Shown here: piece after piece, positions 47,701 through 61,015 of the stretch
How positions within the stretch are numbered: position 1 is the stretch's first letter
How the letters are laid out: each line of letters opens with the position of its first letter
NCBI GenBank assembly: GCA_914767715.1
Contig: OU612065.1
Span: 2,790,001 to 2,854,000, forward strand
Direction of reading: 5' to 3'
DNA from: Membranipora membranacea
Lineage: Eukaryota > Bryozoa > Gymnolaemata > Cheilostomatida > Membraniporidae
DNA: 64,000 bases
Program-made: the position numbers and the translations under genes
Notes under the pieces: model-generated
What the model saw: only the letters and a program-made list of their open reading frames with translations
Told to the model about the DNA's origin: nothing
The model's database searches: none

Positions 47701-50700
47701 GGCTCATTTCGCTGAGTGTACTGGCAGCATGGCTCATGGCGTATTGATGTCCGCTCATAGATATGGCATTTACTGAGTCTGCAGCTTTCATCTTAAGTAA
47801 CATAGACACTCTCTCAACATTATCTAAAGTCACACTACAACAAGATCACAAGAAAGAAAAAGTAGTACATGTTCATATACATCTTTGTTGTTTTTGTGTG
47901 AAGTTTTATGGCAAGTTGTAAATGATTGCAATTTCATTAAGTTTTGTCCGTTATCTATGTCATGGAAATGTCATATAGAGATGTAAGTAAAAGTTTTATT
48001 TCAATTTGGGCTGCATCCATAGAGGGAATCAAAGCTGGTTAATCATTTACAATCATTGTAAAATCTAAGACCATTCTTACAATGTGAACATGTATCTCAC
48101 TTGTTGAAAATGTCTGACCAGAGTTTGAACATGTGGTGCATGTTTTGTTTGAGACAGAATGAGCTGAGCTGTATTTGTTGTTTTCCCCGACTGAGATCAT
48201 GAGGTGATGTAATGAGACGTAGAGATGTGGATAGACCTCCTGTGTAGTGCTCTATCTGCTGGCTCTGCTGTTTATAGTCCAGATCTCCGGCGCCCATCCT
48301 TCAATATATACATAAATAAACCATACCACTGCTGAGCTCACAGGCGTAAGAGCTATATATTTCAAACTTCAGTACATGTATGAGAGGCGCATCTTAATCT
48401 TTGCTATACATAATAATGGGCAGGATGACCAGGATCAATAAAATCTTTTGATGCTAGCTACAGCCATCGGACGTTGTATCGCTAGTTTTAGATTTTGATG
48501 ATTGTCATTTCCAATGCTACATTTTAGCTTCCTATCATGTCAATGAGTTTGAGGCTTGTTGCTTAGGATCAAATATGTGATTTTTAAATGAGCAATCAAA
48601 GCTTTTTGTAACAGCCTACCTGGTGACCAGCGAGCAGAAAAGAGAAATATAAGGCATGAGATGAGTTGGTAGATCAAATAAATCCAGTAGACCATTAAAA
48701 TATACAACCTCATTGGTGGGCTGCTCACATAACTGTACGTTTACTCCATCTACAATGAAACAAGGTGTTTGAAACATGAGCATTCTTATTGATTTTGTAA
48801 GTCATCAATACTAAATGCCTCAGTAAAAAAGCATTAACCAGGTACCAGGCTAGATATAAAAAATAAAAAACATTAGCTGATTATAAACTTCAAACAATGT
48901 CTCCATGTATCGGTATCTGATATGACATGAAGAGTATGTGCCATTGCAGGTCTGATGTTTGTGACAAAAATTATTATATCATAGATCATAGATCAGTCTT
49001 TGTATTTTATAAAACGTACCAAGCTTAATTTGTTGGAGCTGAGTTCTTGTCACTTCTCTATCTATGTCAGATTTCTGTACACTCGGAAGACATGATAAAT
49101 CTTCTTCTTCGTTCTGTCTGCGAGCCAGCTCCAAGCCTACAACAAATCACCATCATTGGCACAATGACATGATATATTGTATGTGGTGATAGCAGAAAAT
49201 CATTGTTCATAGCCACATAAATCCTCTGGTAATACCATACCTTTCACACACACTTAGTGATTTACTAGACTGGATATATGGAGATATAACTCACCGCTGC
49301 TAAATATTTCATCCTTTTGTCGTGATGTCAGATTTTCAGTCATCGTTTTCAGTTTGCTCGATTCCACTTCATCCTGGTTCTGTTGGTAATCATCTTGAGG
49401 ACTCATCTGTGCAGTAAGTATGTGTGTGTTCTCCTGAAGTCAAAGATTAATAGGATGATGAAGTGATAAGATAGATGATATGCATAAATTAGAGTAATTA
49501 AAGAGGGGGTTTAGTTCAGATTCACTTTCTCCCATCCCTACCCAGGTTGATAGATCAACCAATTCTGATTCTGTACATGTGCTCCATTTTGGCGCCAAAT
49601 ACATCATAAAGATTTGTTTACATTGACGAGGAAGAATTTGATGTCATAGGTGGATCACTCATAAACAATGCCCTATCAATCAATAATGACTGATTTACAT
49701 TTAGCAATTTTTCTCAGTAAATAGTTATTATTTTTTTAAATCATTATAGCTACACATTCCTCAACTATATTTGACTCTGCTGATGGATTTTTAAAAGCTA
49801 ATTTTCTTTTTTCAAAAGAAAATTTGATATGAAAAAGTGTAGGAATACAATAATTTTGAGTTCAGTTTATAGTTAAACGACAGTGTCACAATGTGTGCCA
49901 CAGCAGGTGCACTGCAAATTTTGATTTTCTAGTGAATTATAAATCAATAGATCATTAATCATCATGCTTTACGCTATTATATATGGCTCAATGTAGCCTG
50001 TCTAGACAAGACATGCTATGCTCGTGTAATTACCATGATGTCAAAAGTTATTAGGATGTAAATTTGAGCATAGCAAATTGGTAAAAGTAAGTCTCATAAA
50101 AAGATTTTTTGTCCATTTTATTACTCTCCGCGTAAGTAAACCCCTGAAGATGGACTACCAAGTCTCTACAATTAATGCTGGATCTTTAAGTTAGTTATTT
50201 TTGGTCTAGTCATCACAGCCACATGTCATTAGCCTTTTCACGCAGCCACTTCTTTTTTGTAGTGGGCCTTGTGACAAGGCTAATATATAACTCAGTAGTT
50301 TAACTTACAATGAAGTACTTCTGCACATATTCTTGTATCAATCGAGGATTTGCTGCTATATCTTTTCTAAACTTGTGCAGGAAGCTGTTCACTTGGAGCC
50401 CTTCTGTTGGGTCCGCATCATGTGTCCACATGTACGCTAAACTCTGCCAAATTCAAACATTCATTTGAACATTCCGGATGTCAGTTAGTAAGTAGAGACG
50501 ATTTAATTGTGCTAGACCTTACAATAATATTGCAAAGCTAATGTCTTTTCCCCAAAACAAGCCGTCCCTTGGGTAAAGAAGGAACCATGGATATTTTTCA
50601 CATAATGTGAATAGTTTTATCACTGACTGTTTAGGCGAATACACGTCATAATGATAGAGATGCTGACAGTACAAAAAGAAAAACATTGCATTCATTTATA

Positions 50701-53700
50701 GTAACAATTGTGTTTAGAAGTCAATCAGTCGATCGAGCAGTCTATCGAGCAGTCAATCAATGATGATAGCCAGAATAAATGGTAGAAACAAACCAATGAC
50801 AAATGAAGTCCAAATGTTGGGGTCTGATGCTTGAGGCCAAGTTCTATTTGTGATAACAGAGCATCAATCCTGTCTTGAAGAAATCCATCTCTGCAATCAA
50901 TATATAACATTTATAAATAACATGATTGTCTGCAACGACCAGCCAATCATTAAACGGCTCAGGTACATTTTTGAGAGCGTTAAAGAAGACAATGACTGGT
51001 TGTCTCCTTAACTTATGATATCTAACACACATTCTAATACTAAAACTTAAGGTGGTAATATTGACGGGCTTGAGAGCTATACAGAGCAATAAAGAAAACA
51101 GCACAAACTCAGTTACTGAGTCAGTGTTCATACCTGGCTACTTGTTTAAATGTTTCATCAATTTTTGACTCCACCTTGTCCACATCACTCTCGGATATTC
51201 CCTCCAGGCCAACAGAGAACCATGTGTCTCTGTATCTGTTATGATAACTGCAAAAAAAAAGAAAAACCGTTAAAAACTTGTATAGGCTCACTTCAGTCAT
51301 TGGAGCTTGTATTTTGCTCTTCTATGATATTCCAGTTTTAAATAAGCAAAACTTTTACATACAGAGATGATCAGCTGCCAACAAGGTCTGAAAAGTTTGA
51401 AGAAAACTCCTAGAGAATGTTATTGCACAAAACTTTCACCATGTGTTTCTGAGTCTCACCTGGTTAGTGGAGCGTATCCGGATCCAATCTTACTCTCGAT
51501 GAGTGATTGATAAAACGGTGAATTAGGCCCACTAATCAGTAGTGAGCAGATGACACTCAATACATTACTTTCGTATGTATCCCTGATGCTGTAATATAAG
51601 TATAACAAGTAAGAAGTATATAATGACATACCAAATATATTATATTATATAAAAAAGGATCAAATTCTGTCAAACAAATATAAAAAGTAACAACGTTATG
51701 TAATGCCTGATAAGGGCAGGCAGGGTGGTGTAGTGGTTAGGATTCGAAATTCTCAATCTGAGAGTTGCAGGTTCGAATCCCGGTCGCTACCCATTCCGCT
51801 GAAGGAGGTGAGCTCTCCGATCAATGGCCTAGCTTGCCCACCCTTACATTGTACAAGGGTGCGCTAATCAGATGAGTCATATCATGTATCATCAATCTTG
51901 TGTATCATGTATCTTATGTATCTTGTATCATGTATCATCAATCTTATATGTATCTGTATCATTATATTCATGTAAAGTTTGCTGGAGAACAGCTAAATAA
52001 AAAGTGATTACTTTAAAAAAAAAAAGAAGGAAGCTTGTCTTTTAGCAACAAAGAAACAATCTTATGAAATCATCTTTGATACTTACTCTGAAAGAAGGTA
52101 GGATTTAGATGCTGTAGTCTGCTTACTTGCATCTGGTAACATTGTATTTGGATGGCAAGCTATCTTCACTGATCTCTGCAATAGAGTTCAAATTAACAAC
52201 TACATCACAACAAAGTAAGTACACCTTCAGGAGGGAATTCGTAGTTTCAAGGTGTCAATAAAACGAAATACTTTATTTGATAGCAAATAGTAATGTACAC
52301 ATACCGGTTTATCCCAGTGAGGTTGCCTGGGCACACTAGTATCTCTATCTAACTGTTCATATCTACTCAGTACGCTCTCCTCTATCATGTCCAGGTGTGT
52401 TTCCAATCTTTCATCTCCATATGTGTAAAATCTAAGGATGTTCAGAAGAAAAATTCATCACTGGACATCGGAACATGATACAAATGGATATTAAGTGTGG
52501 ACTGCAGAGACAATCGTACTGTAAAATATAGAGGTTCAAAGTTTGGGATTTCCCTTATTAATGAGATGTTGTCACGTTTATGAGTTACATACTTGGAGTT
52601 ACTTGGATGATAGTGAGTAGCGTGAAAGTGTTTGAGATGTTCCCATGTGAGATCAAGTATATCTAGAGGTAGTCCCCCACTGCACACTCCATACGTGTGA
52701 TCAGGTAGTATATGATTCTGTACAGCCTCCTCGTAGATGGCATGCTGTGATGACTATAAAAATATCTAAAGATTGAAACCAATACTGAAGCATTTTCTCA
52801 GGACATGAATAATATGTACACTATCAGAATCAGGTGAAGCTTTTCATTCTTTCTTACTGTGAATCCACCACCCTTAGACTCAGAAGTTTGGATACAGATC
52901 AGGACACAAACACGTCATAAGTCATTGAATGTACTCCTGCGTTGTATGCCGAGCTGTACCTGACATTACGCATTGAAAAACGGTTAATTACTCACAAAGA
53001 CTCCTTTCATTTCATTAAAAACTACGCCTTTAAACATGATTGGAGAATTTTTATCATTGACATCTTCATTTTCCAGTCTCCATCCTTCCTGCCTAAAATC
53101 AGATAGAGTTATTACCAATTAGCGAGTCACCTCTACCTTGTTATCATAGGTTCAGATTAATATAAGTTATTCAGACTAAGCGGTATAGCTTATTGTCGAC
53201 CTTTATTTCATCTGTGTATCATACATTGGTTTCAATGACATACATTTCTGGTCATTTTTAATCATTCAAGTTACCTGAAATCATCTTCTCTGAGTAGGGG
53301 ATTAAAGGCAGCATCCAGGTATACAGACATCAGATTTCTGAAATCCTTTTTGTTCTGTGAGGAGAAGGGATACATCGTCCAGTCACTGGCTGAAATAAGA
53401 ATGACGCACTAAATATGATGAAAAATCTCACCAAACTGACCACGGCAAGGACCAGGTAATTAATTATAACCAAATTAGAATTCCAAGAACCAAAAAATAT
53501 CAACCACAGTTATTAGCAAACAACAATGATAAGCAGGTGGATGGAAGTCAGGGTAGACTGTGACTAATCGTATTTTTTAATTCAGAGGTAGATATGTTAC
53601 CTCATAAGTCAATATTGTTACATTTTTGACTTGTCACAAATCAGGTGGTGCCCAAATGTTCTAAGTTTTATAGAGCGTTCATAATTCTGTTATTACTGCG

Positions 53701-56700
53701 TTTTTTTTTTGCATTATCATGTTTAAAAAAGAAAATATTGATGCAGTCTGCCTATTGTGACATATTCCTATGATAGTCACCCATGCATTTCAGAAATTTG
53801 ATGTAAAAAAATCTGATGGTTGATGGGACTGTCCTATTACAACAGACTACAAAGAAAAGTGTATAATCAGAGAGAGGAGGGATATATCCTTACTCTGTGA
53901 GCCTGTTTCTTGCAGTAGCAGAGGACGAATACCACACCTAGCACAGTCTAAAGTGGCATGAAATAAGATCGATTGCTACTACAGAGCCTACCGTTTTTCG
54001 ACATCAAGGTGCCTAAAATAGCGGGCCTGAATTGATCGACTGAATATCACATCACTTTCAGTGGGAGCTTGAATATCCTATGGTGCTTTCTTACATCCAA
54101 AGAATGGATAAATTAACAAGATGTAGATGTAGAGTAGTAGGCACACTCACTTCCATTCAACCATTGCCCTCTATTTAACACAGTGTATACCTATTAGAGT
54201 ATTAACTAACACGCCCGATTTCTCAGTCCTCTTGGAGTGTTTGCTTTCTGTAATTCAAGCAGCATATCTTTCCATGAAGTCATATGTTTCCACGAGATAA
54301 ACCATAAAGGGCACACTCAGCATGTTCATTATCCATTATATACTTGAGGGAGCAGAGGGCTGACAAAACGTATAATTCTGTTTTGAGATGGAATTGTTGG
54401 TTCGATTTTTTTTATTATAATTAGAATGTTGTCATTTGCATCAACATATTTAGAAAGGGAGAGCAAAGAAAAAGTAAAGCAATGCTTGTTACCTGTCATA
54501 GCATTCATAAAAGTTGACAAGGATCTGTTGAGCATCTTGAAGAAAGGATCTCTCACTGGATATTTAGCCGAGCCGCAGAGAGCAGTGTGTTCTAATATAT
54601 GGGGTACACCTGTACTATCCATAGGTGTTGTCCTGAACATAACCCTATAACAAAAAGAAAGTGACTTGAACCAGGCAACCAGATTTTCTATATTTTTGTT
54701 ATATGTCATATGGGGGTCATATGAATTACTGTGAATTGCTCACATGTATATAAGAAAGTTACTCTGCTCTCAAGCATTAGCTTAGGATACATTTACTTGG
54801 AGTTCTTACCCGAATACATTATTCTTGTCATCCCTTGCCACATGAAGATGTTTGGCAGAAGTCTTGTCATGATTCAATAATACTGAAACTAGATTGAGCT
54901 CATCGATGGGAACAACCTGTGATGTACAAACAAATTCAGCATTTAATATTCACAGGATTTTATTGAGATGATGATGATGATGTGTTTATTTGTCTCATCA
55001 ATTAGAGAAATAAAATACTTCATGTGAGTGCTCTCTTGTTAAAAGTATGGACGGTAAAAACAAACGGATAAAATGTCATATAAAAAGTTATAGTGAACAT
55101 AGTTAGCTCTAAAACAAAGTTTGCGAAGGTTTACTCTGTACCAGATGGTGGAATAACAGCCTGATTGAGTAAATGTCAACATAGGAGTTTGTTCGGTTGC
55201 CACCATGCGAAGACTCTTTGTAGCGAGTTTGTTGTGGTAGAGATCGGCTATTGCGGTGAAGGTGATATCTCCTGCGAGACGACCAGCTGAGCGCACCACT
55301 CGCTGTAGATGTTTTTTAGAGTCTGCACTAAGATGACAATATATCACTACTAGATGGTAGAGTAGGATGCTTTCGATCATAGATTTGTAGCATGATGTAA
55401 TCAATCTGGTATCTATTCCCAGATGATACAGCTTGCTCATAATGTGAAGTCGAGTTCTAGCTTTCTTTACAGTTCGGTTGGCAGAAGTTGTAAAGTCAAG
55501 TTTAGTAGTTAGCGTAGTACCAAGATACACGAACTCCGTTACTTGATCGATCGGGGAACCATTTATTACCAGCTGTTGTGTGGTCGGGTTATCCCGTGCA
55601 TTGCTGAAAACCAGTTCTTTGGTCTTCTTTGAGTTAAGAAACAGGTCATGACATAATAACTGTGAGATTTGTCCTCAGCTTGTAACAGCTTGCAACCGTT
55701 TTAGCTAGCAGCCAAAGCGTCTGAATTGAACTACATAAACTAGCAAGCTCCAGCGCTGAGCGAAATCTTCATTTAATGGCAACCAGCCAATACTTCTGCA
55801 TTAAACACAGCTTTACTATTCTGCTATAGACAGAGTAATAGCCATAATCATACAAATACTTACATGTATGTTTATGGCTGAGCATTATGGTGAAAAAGCC
55901 AAGCCTTCTGATTTCTCAACGTCATGAAACATGATACCTTTCTTGACTTGACGAGTCTCGATGTGCAAACGCTATTATTTAGTAATGCTGTGACAGATTT
56001 TTGGTGGTGATATACACAGTGGAAAGTTTGAAATGGTCTCTCCCAATTTTAAAAAATTACCTCAATCAAGATGGAGTAAGGTGTCATATAGAACCTACGT
56101 TTAAACAAATCAAACTCGATTAAAAATTTATAAAGTTTTATGGTATAGATACTTTGCTATCACCTTTTCGATTGTATAACCTCTGACTTTGTCTCCAGGC
56201 TTTAACTGCTGACATCTCTCGAGCACAGCATTGGCAGCTCCGGCTGAGTAGAACACCTTCCTAGAACAATAAAAGTTATAACTTACGAAGATTTCAACTA
56301 TCAAGAACATACAAAGATCTAACTAATACACTAACAAGACTTGTTCCCACACGAATAACTCACATAACTATGTGACCAGCGGAGAACAGTACACACGAAA
56401 TGTTACACTGAGCTAAAGGGGAATTATAATAGTTAGTTCTATCACTGATGTCTATCCTCTCTACAACATGTTCGTATTAATAATAATTGCTTGGAACTTT
56501 TTTTCCTTGTACTGATACCTCTTATCTTAGTGCTCAGTGCAAGTTTGTGGCATTTCAAAATCAAAAAATTCTTATTCCGGTGCTTGATGATGTTATGCAA
56601 CAGAGTTGCACTTGCAGCTGTCTGAGAACTTAGAACAAAATCCCCTGGTATGAGAAAAAGTAATTTCCAAAACTGAGAAAATTATCTTGCATAATTAAAA

Positions 56701-57529
56701 ATTGATTGGATCGGATTAGTCAGGTAATAAATAGCTCACAAGCAAAAATTGGAATGCAGTAGTTTCAACCACAGAGGACGACAAACTGATTTAACTTAGG
56801 TTATAACTTCAATATTTATCTAGGGTGTAGGGATGTAGTTTCAATGCAGAGGCAAGTAAACTACCTTTTTGGGCGTAGATATGAGATGACAATAAGCCAG
56901 CAGGAAAGTGACTATCAAATTTTTTGGGAAAGCAAAAAACAACCATTGGTTTTATCAAAGCAATCTCATTTCAATGAACAAAAAACTAATTTTTTCGCAC
57001 ATGGAAATTTTTCAATGATGTCAAAAACCCCAGAGTCTATAGTATGCTATCTCCCCTGTTATAGATGAACACTAAAATGATGATCTACTAACAGTATAAT
57101 AGTGAGTCTAGTCTGCCCAGGACAGTTACTATTCTGCTTTACTTACAAGCCAGAAATTATCACAAAACAACATTGGTCAAAGATAGCCTAGTTGAAGATA
57201 TGTTACTGTTCACCTGTAACAGGGGAGATTACATACTCTAGATCTAGACCCTTCCAGACTTTGCAATCGTTTGTATCATTCAAAAATGTCATCATGCGAG
57301 TAAATTTAGTTCTTTTGCTCATGTTGCTATGAGATTACTTTGATATGAACATTGGTTGTTTTTTGCTTTTTGCTTTCCTAAACACTTTGAACAGTTTTCT
57401 TAAATATCACAATATTCTGATAGCTTACCTTTGAGTTTGAGCATGTAAAGTTGCCTGCAGTAGGCTCCTTTGATGATTATATAAGCCTGACAATCTTTTA
57501 CCTGCTACTCTGCTCACCAAGTTAGACAT
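44731..57529 (-). CDS. PITRM1: Mitochondrial presequence protease (PreP), M16C zinc metallopeptidase
   Basis: Matrix oligopeptidase that degrades cleaved presequences and other peptides. First exons: 57518-57529, 57429-57454, 56164-56260, 54810-54916, 54493-54644, 53275-53389, 52996-53092 and 52593-52753, all in phase. Further exons lie near 52307-52432, 52090-52178, 51475-51592, 51140-51250, 50800-50890, 50310-50450, 49290-49435, 49020-49140, 48615-48750, 48100-48298, 47690-47835, 46930-47050, 46420-46650, 46000-46130, 45530-45650 and 45215-45350; the final one ends at 44731. The inverted zincin motif HILEH is in [14 protein letters not shown], with distal zinc ligand region GVVFNEMKG. Later blocks [24 protein letters not shown] and [11 protein letters not shown] match the family. 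The N-terminus [16 protein letters not shown] looks like a short basic presequence; I chose the donor TTG|GTGAGC because only it keeps phase with exons 2-3. A LINE fragment and a SINE lie in introns. Confidence 0.93.
51716..52025 (+). mobile_element. tRNA-derived SINE in a PITRM1 intron
   Basis: The 5' tRNA-like head has A box TGGTGTAGTGG (51726-51736) and B box GGTTCGAATCC (51770-51780). A non-tRNA body follows (GGTGAGCTCTCCGATCAATGG ... TTACATTGTACAAGGGTGCG), then a variable region of TGTATCATGTATC repeats, then a 3' AATAAA and A-rich tail. Inserted antisense to PITRM1, between the exons at about 51592 and 52090. The anticodon arm is distorted (TCTCA-ATC-TGAGA), so it is not a working tRNA. 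Confidence 0.82.
54965..55690 (-). mobile_element. LINE reverse-transcriptase C-terminal fragment in a PITRM1 intron
   Basis: The minus strand encodes [33 protein letters not shown] and [20 protein letters not shown], then [15 protein letters not shown]. This is the standard thumb/C-terminal region of CR1/L2-type LINE proteins, following the catalytic palm. The catalytic FADD/YADD part is missing, so this is a short truncated copy. Same orientation as PITRM1, inside intron 54917-56163. Confidence 0.82.
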
Positions 57530-58499
57530 TATAATGGCTTATTCTTGATAATACTCAGCTGGTGTGCTCCTAGAAAAATAAATATTAGAAGAAATATGAT
57601 TATGGGGATATCCGATATACATTATGCCTATGCCATAAACTAGTTAGCCAGGAATATAAACCTGAGGTTTATACTGATCTTCCCACCACAGATATTCACA
57701 AATCAAAAATATCGAGCTTGAGAATTGAATAGTTGCGGAACAAGGGCCTTGAGGCGCATGCTAGTTGCTACGAAGCATATACCTGCACAGACTTAACCCA
57801 AATGTACCTAACCCTACCACTATTGTACCTGATATTTTGGAGTGTTAGGATTTCATGACATAACGCTGTGACTGTAATGCAGGACTGAACGGGTTCTCAT
57901 GACAAAACTAATCATATAATAGAGCAAGAGTAGTAAATGAACAATGTGGGGGTGAAGGAATGGTTGGGTGCATGTATTGTTATTCATTGTACGTTGGGCA
58001 TCTTCAAACTTATTAAAAAGAGCATAACTATACAATAGAGGGTAGTTTCATTCTCCCAGCAGCGGACTCATAGAGTAGTAGACCAGCAGTAGGGATGTTC
58101 CTATAATAATTATAATGGAATATCACTGTATCACTCTCACTGCTAGTGCTGTCTCAGTCAGAGCCATAGGCATCTGGAGTTGCAAGCATGGATACTTTGC
58201 CAATGTCCATGATTAATGCTTGTAACTCCAGATACCTATGGTCTGAGCCATTCTAATTGAGGTAAGAATTCTAATTCTTGAATCCGAGCCTTCCACACCA
58301 GACAGAGACAGGTTACTTTACTTACATCAAAGACGACATCACGCTAGACCGCCTAGGGGGGCGTAAGGGGCGTGCCTCAGTTTTTGGACATAAATACATA
58401 AGGTTTGGACATTGTTCCAGAATACCATCCCATGGGTAGGGCATTTGGGTTCAGAGTGGGTACATGTACCCATCCAGTAGGGCATCAGTAGTATTGTCC
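57530..58499. other. PITRM1 upstream region
   Basis: No gene seen. Contains a foldback at 58164-58241: CCATAGGCATCTGGAGTTGC onward, with its complement ending ACCTATGG (26-bp arms, two mismatches). The PITRM1 promoter should lie near 57530-57700 but no core element is distinctive. Confidence 0.45.
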
Positions 58500-59940
58500 T
58501 CTGATTGTCCTTAGATTTTCATATCCCGTATTGTTCGGGGCAGAAAATTGTTATGAAAACAGTTCCCTGTGGCAGCGATAGAGCGTGGCTCGTTCCGTGT
58601 TTGTGATCTTGTCGAGACTGTAGTATGGGGCTGGTTCATTATTTCATCGTAGGATGTGCAGAGTGCAGGGTGGGCCTCCTCTCTTGACAGTACCTTATGT
58701 AGGAGCTTTACCCTGGAGTTCTTCCGCCGAATATCTAGCTGGTCCAGCTGCAATTTCTCCTTTGCTTCCGTAACACCCCTCCTCCCCTTCAATCCACAGA
58801 TCATTCTCACACCTTGGTTTTGCACAATCTCGAGTGCCTCGATCTCCCTCTTTGTTGAAGGATCCCAGGCACAGGAAGCATATTCCAGATGAGGAAGGCA
58901 GAGAGACTTGTATGCAGTCAGTCTGGCTCTCTCCGGTGCCCAGTAGAGAGCTCGTCTGATCATCCCAATCTGCTTTCTGGCGCTGCAGACTTGTCGGCTA
59001 TGTGGTCAGTGAACTTTAGATCTGACTGCAGTATCACTCCCAAGTATTTGCAGTGATCTGTGTGCTCCATAACTATATTGTCCATAGTGTACTCTGGGAC
59101 TGTTCTCTGGGGATGGAAGGCAATAATCTTACACTTCTTAGCATTAAAACTCATCCCCCAGGTTTTAGCCCAGGTGTTCAGTGACTCCAAGTTGGCTTGA
59201 AATCTCTCCTCATCATTTCTGTTGTCTACATTTTGGTACATCAGGGTATCATCAGCAAATAGGCCAGCAGAGCAATCAACATGACTGGGGAGATCGTTGA
59301 TATACACCAAAAACAACACTGGACCCAACACCGAGCCCTGTGGGACTCCCGATGTCACTGGAAGGGATTCAGATTTGGCTCCATCCAGCACCACTGTCTG
59401 CGATCGGTTACACAGGAAGTCATGTATCCAGTCCAGCAGGTAGCTTTCCATACCAGGTATGTCTGTCAGTTTTTGCATTAGCAATGCATGTGGTACACGG
59501 TCAAAAGCCTTTGACAGGTCCAAGACTGCTGCGTGCACACTGGACTTCTTGTCGGTTGCTCCTTGATCTCATGCAAGGTGGCGCATATCTGAGTTTCACA
59601 TGAGAGCCCTTTTCTGAAACCATGTTGTCTATTGTGGAGCCAACTGTCAATCTTCTCTAGAAGGTTTCTCAGCACAATATGTTCAAGCAGTTTACAGGGT
59701 ATGCTTGTGAGAGAGATTGGTCGGTAATTGTTGGCGTTCTGTTTGTTCCCGTTTTTATGAATGGGCGTCACATTAGCAGTCTTCCATTCAGCTGGCAGTT
59801 TGCCAAATGTTAGAGATTTGTTGAAGATCAGGGACAAGCAACCTGCAGTCTGCTCAGTGTCTAGAGTGAGGTCTTCTTTTTTCAAGCCATCAGGGCCTGG
59901 AGCTTTTCCAGACTAAGACTTCAGGCTATTCAGAAGTTTA
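58500..59940 (-). mobile_element. Non-LTR retrotransposon reverse transcriptase remnant, two frameshifts
   Basis: The minus strand reads APGPDGLKKEDL, NNYRPISLTSIPCKLLEHIV, RQHGFRKGLSCETQ, DLSKAFDRVPHALLMQKL, SGVPQGSVLGPVLFLVYIND and the catalytic box LFADDTLMYQ, then KYLGVILQSDLKFTDHI and LEYASCAWDP. Frameshifts lie near 59520-59540 (before DLSKAF) and near 58960-58985. No endonuclease is present. It belongs to the same broad jockey/CR1-like group as the copy at 5329-6881 but diverges enough to be another family. Confidence 0.88.
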
Positions 59941-60400
59941 TTGTTAACATCCACATCAAGTAAATAAACCTACCTGTATTATTTAGCTTCAGCTGGTTAT
60001 GAGTGGCACACATGAGCAAGAAAGCAGTGGATAGAATGAGTTCCCCGAAAAGTGCATAGGGTCCAATCAAGGAGTTAGAGACACTCCTTTGTCTAATTTG
60101 TTATGCAATTGAATTTATTTAATAATATTTCTGATGCTGCATTCACTGATCCGAACTTTCTTTCACCTTGATGAGCAGCCACAACAGTCATTCAGTGAAA
60201 AGTATTTTCTAATACAATATTAAAAACTACAGTTTTAGTGGTTGATAATGCTTCCCAGGGGAATCTTTTAAATAAAGGTATTTTCTGATCTTATTTTTCT
60301 AATTTTTGCTGTCTCAAGTGTCTTCATTCTACACTCTGTATCAGAAAATAAATAAGTCAAAGCAGTGTAGCTTGGTCTCATTTTCCCACAATGCATCGGT
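59941..60400. other. RPS10 upstream region
   Basis: No gene seen. AT-rich. Expected to contain the RPS10 promoter at its right end; no TATA box in the usual position. Confidence 0.45.
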
Positions 60401-60430
60401 CTTTCCGTGGCTGCCATTATCCATAAGCAG
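60401..60430 (+). promoter_or_regulatory. RPS10 5' TOP tract and non-coding exon 1
   Basis: GGTCTTTCCGTGGC at 60399-60412 supplies a C-start followed by pyrimidines, as in TOP mRNAs. The exon CTTTCCGTGG... ends AAGCAG at 60430 and is followed by donor GTGGGA. The next exon begins at 61011, five bases before the ATG. The start site is inferred. Confidence 0.62.
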
Positions 60431-61015
60431 GTGGGATTTTCATACATTTCTATTACAATAGCACAGGAATTGGTCTCTCATGACATCTTATCATACATCC
60501 AAGATTGAGAAAAAGATGGAAGCTCACAGCTGTTCCAAGTTTCCTATATGTGTATGTCTCTATTAAGAAAATTTCCAAATACTAGGCTTATTTATAAAGC
60601 AGAAAAAAGTGTGTTCCGTTCTTGATTCTTCCTCATCAGCATGATCAGTAGAGAAATTTTCCAATGATAATAAGGCAGAAAGTAGGTATGTACAGAGATT
60701 GTATAAAAATTATCAATCTAAATCATCATCACTACCAACAATCATCATGGTGTATATAATTTAGATGGAGTACTGTACTCATTTTCTAGTTGACTTGTGG
60801 TTGTGTACGTTGCTTACCAACTCAAGTCAATCAATGAATGACACAAGCAGCATCAATCATTATCATATATTTATACATAATTATAGTGATTTAACCAACT
60901 CTCAATACATAACTTAAAATATTCATACTCCTTGCTCTATAATACCAATTTTTGATGTTGAATGTGGTAGTAGTTATAATGTAGTTACCATTCATTCATT
61001 TCATTTGCAGGCAAC

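Noticed and set aside
59281..59603. Plus-strand open frames at the 58.5-59.9 kb LINE
   Set aside because: Antisense shadows of the reverse-transcriptase palm region.
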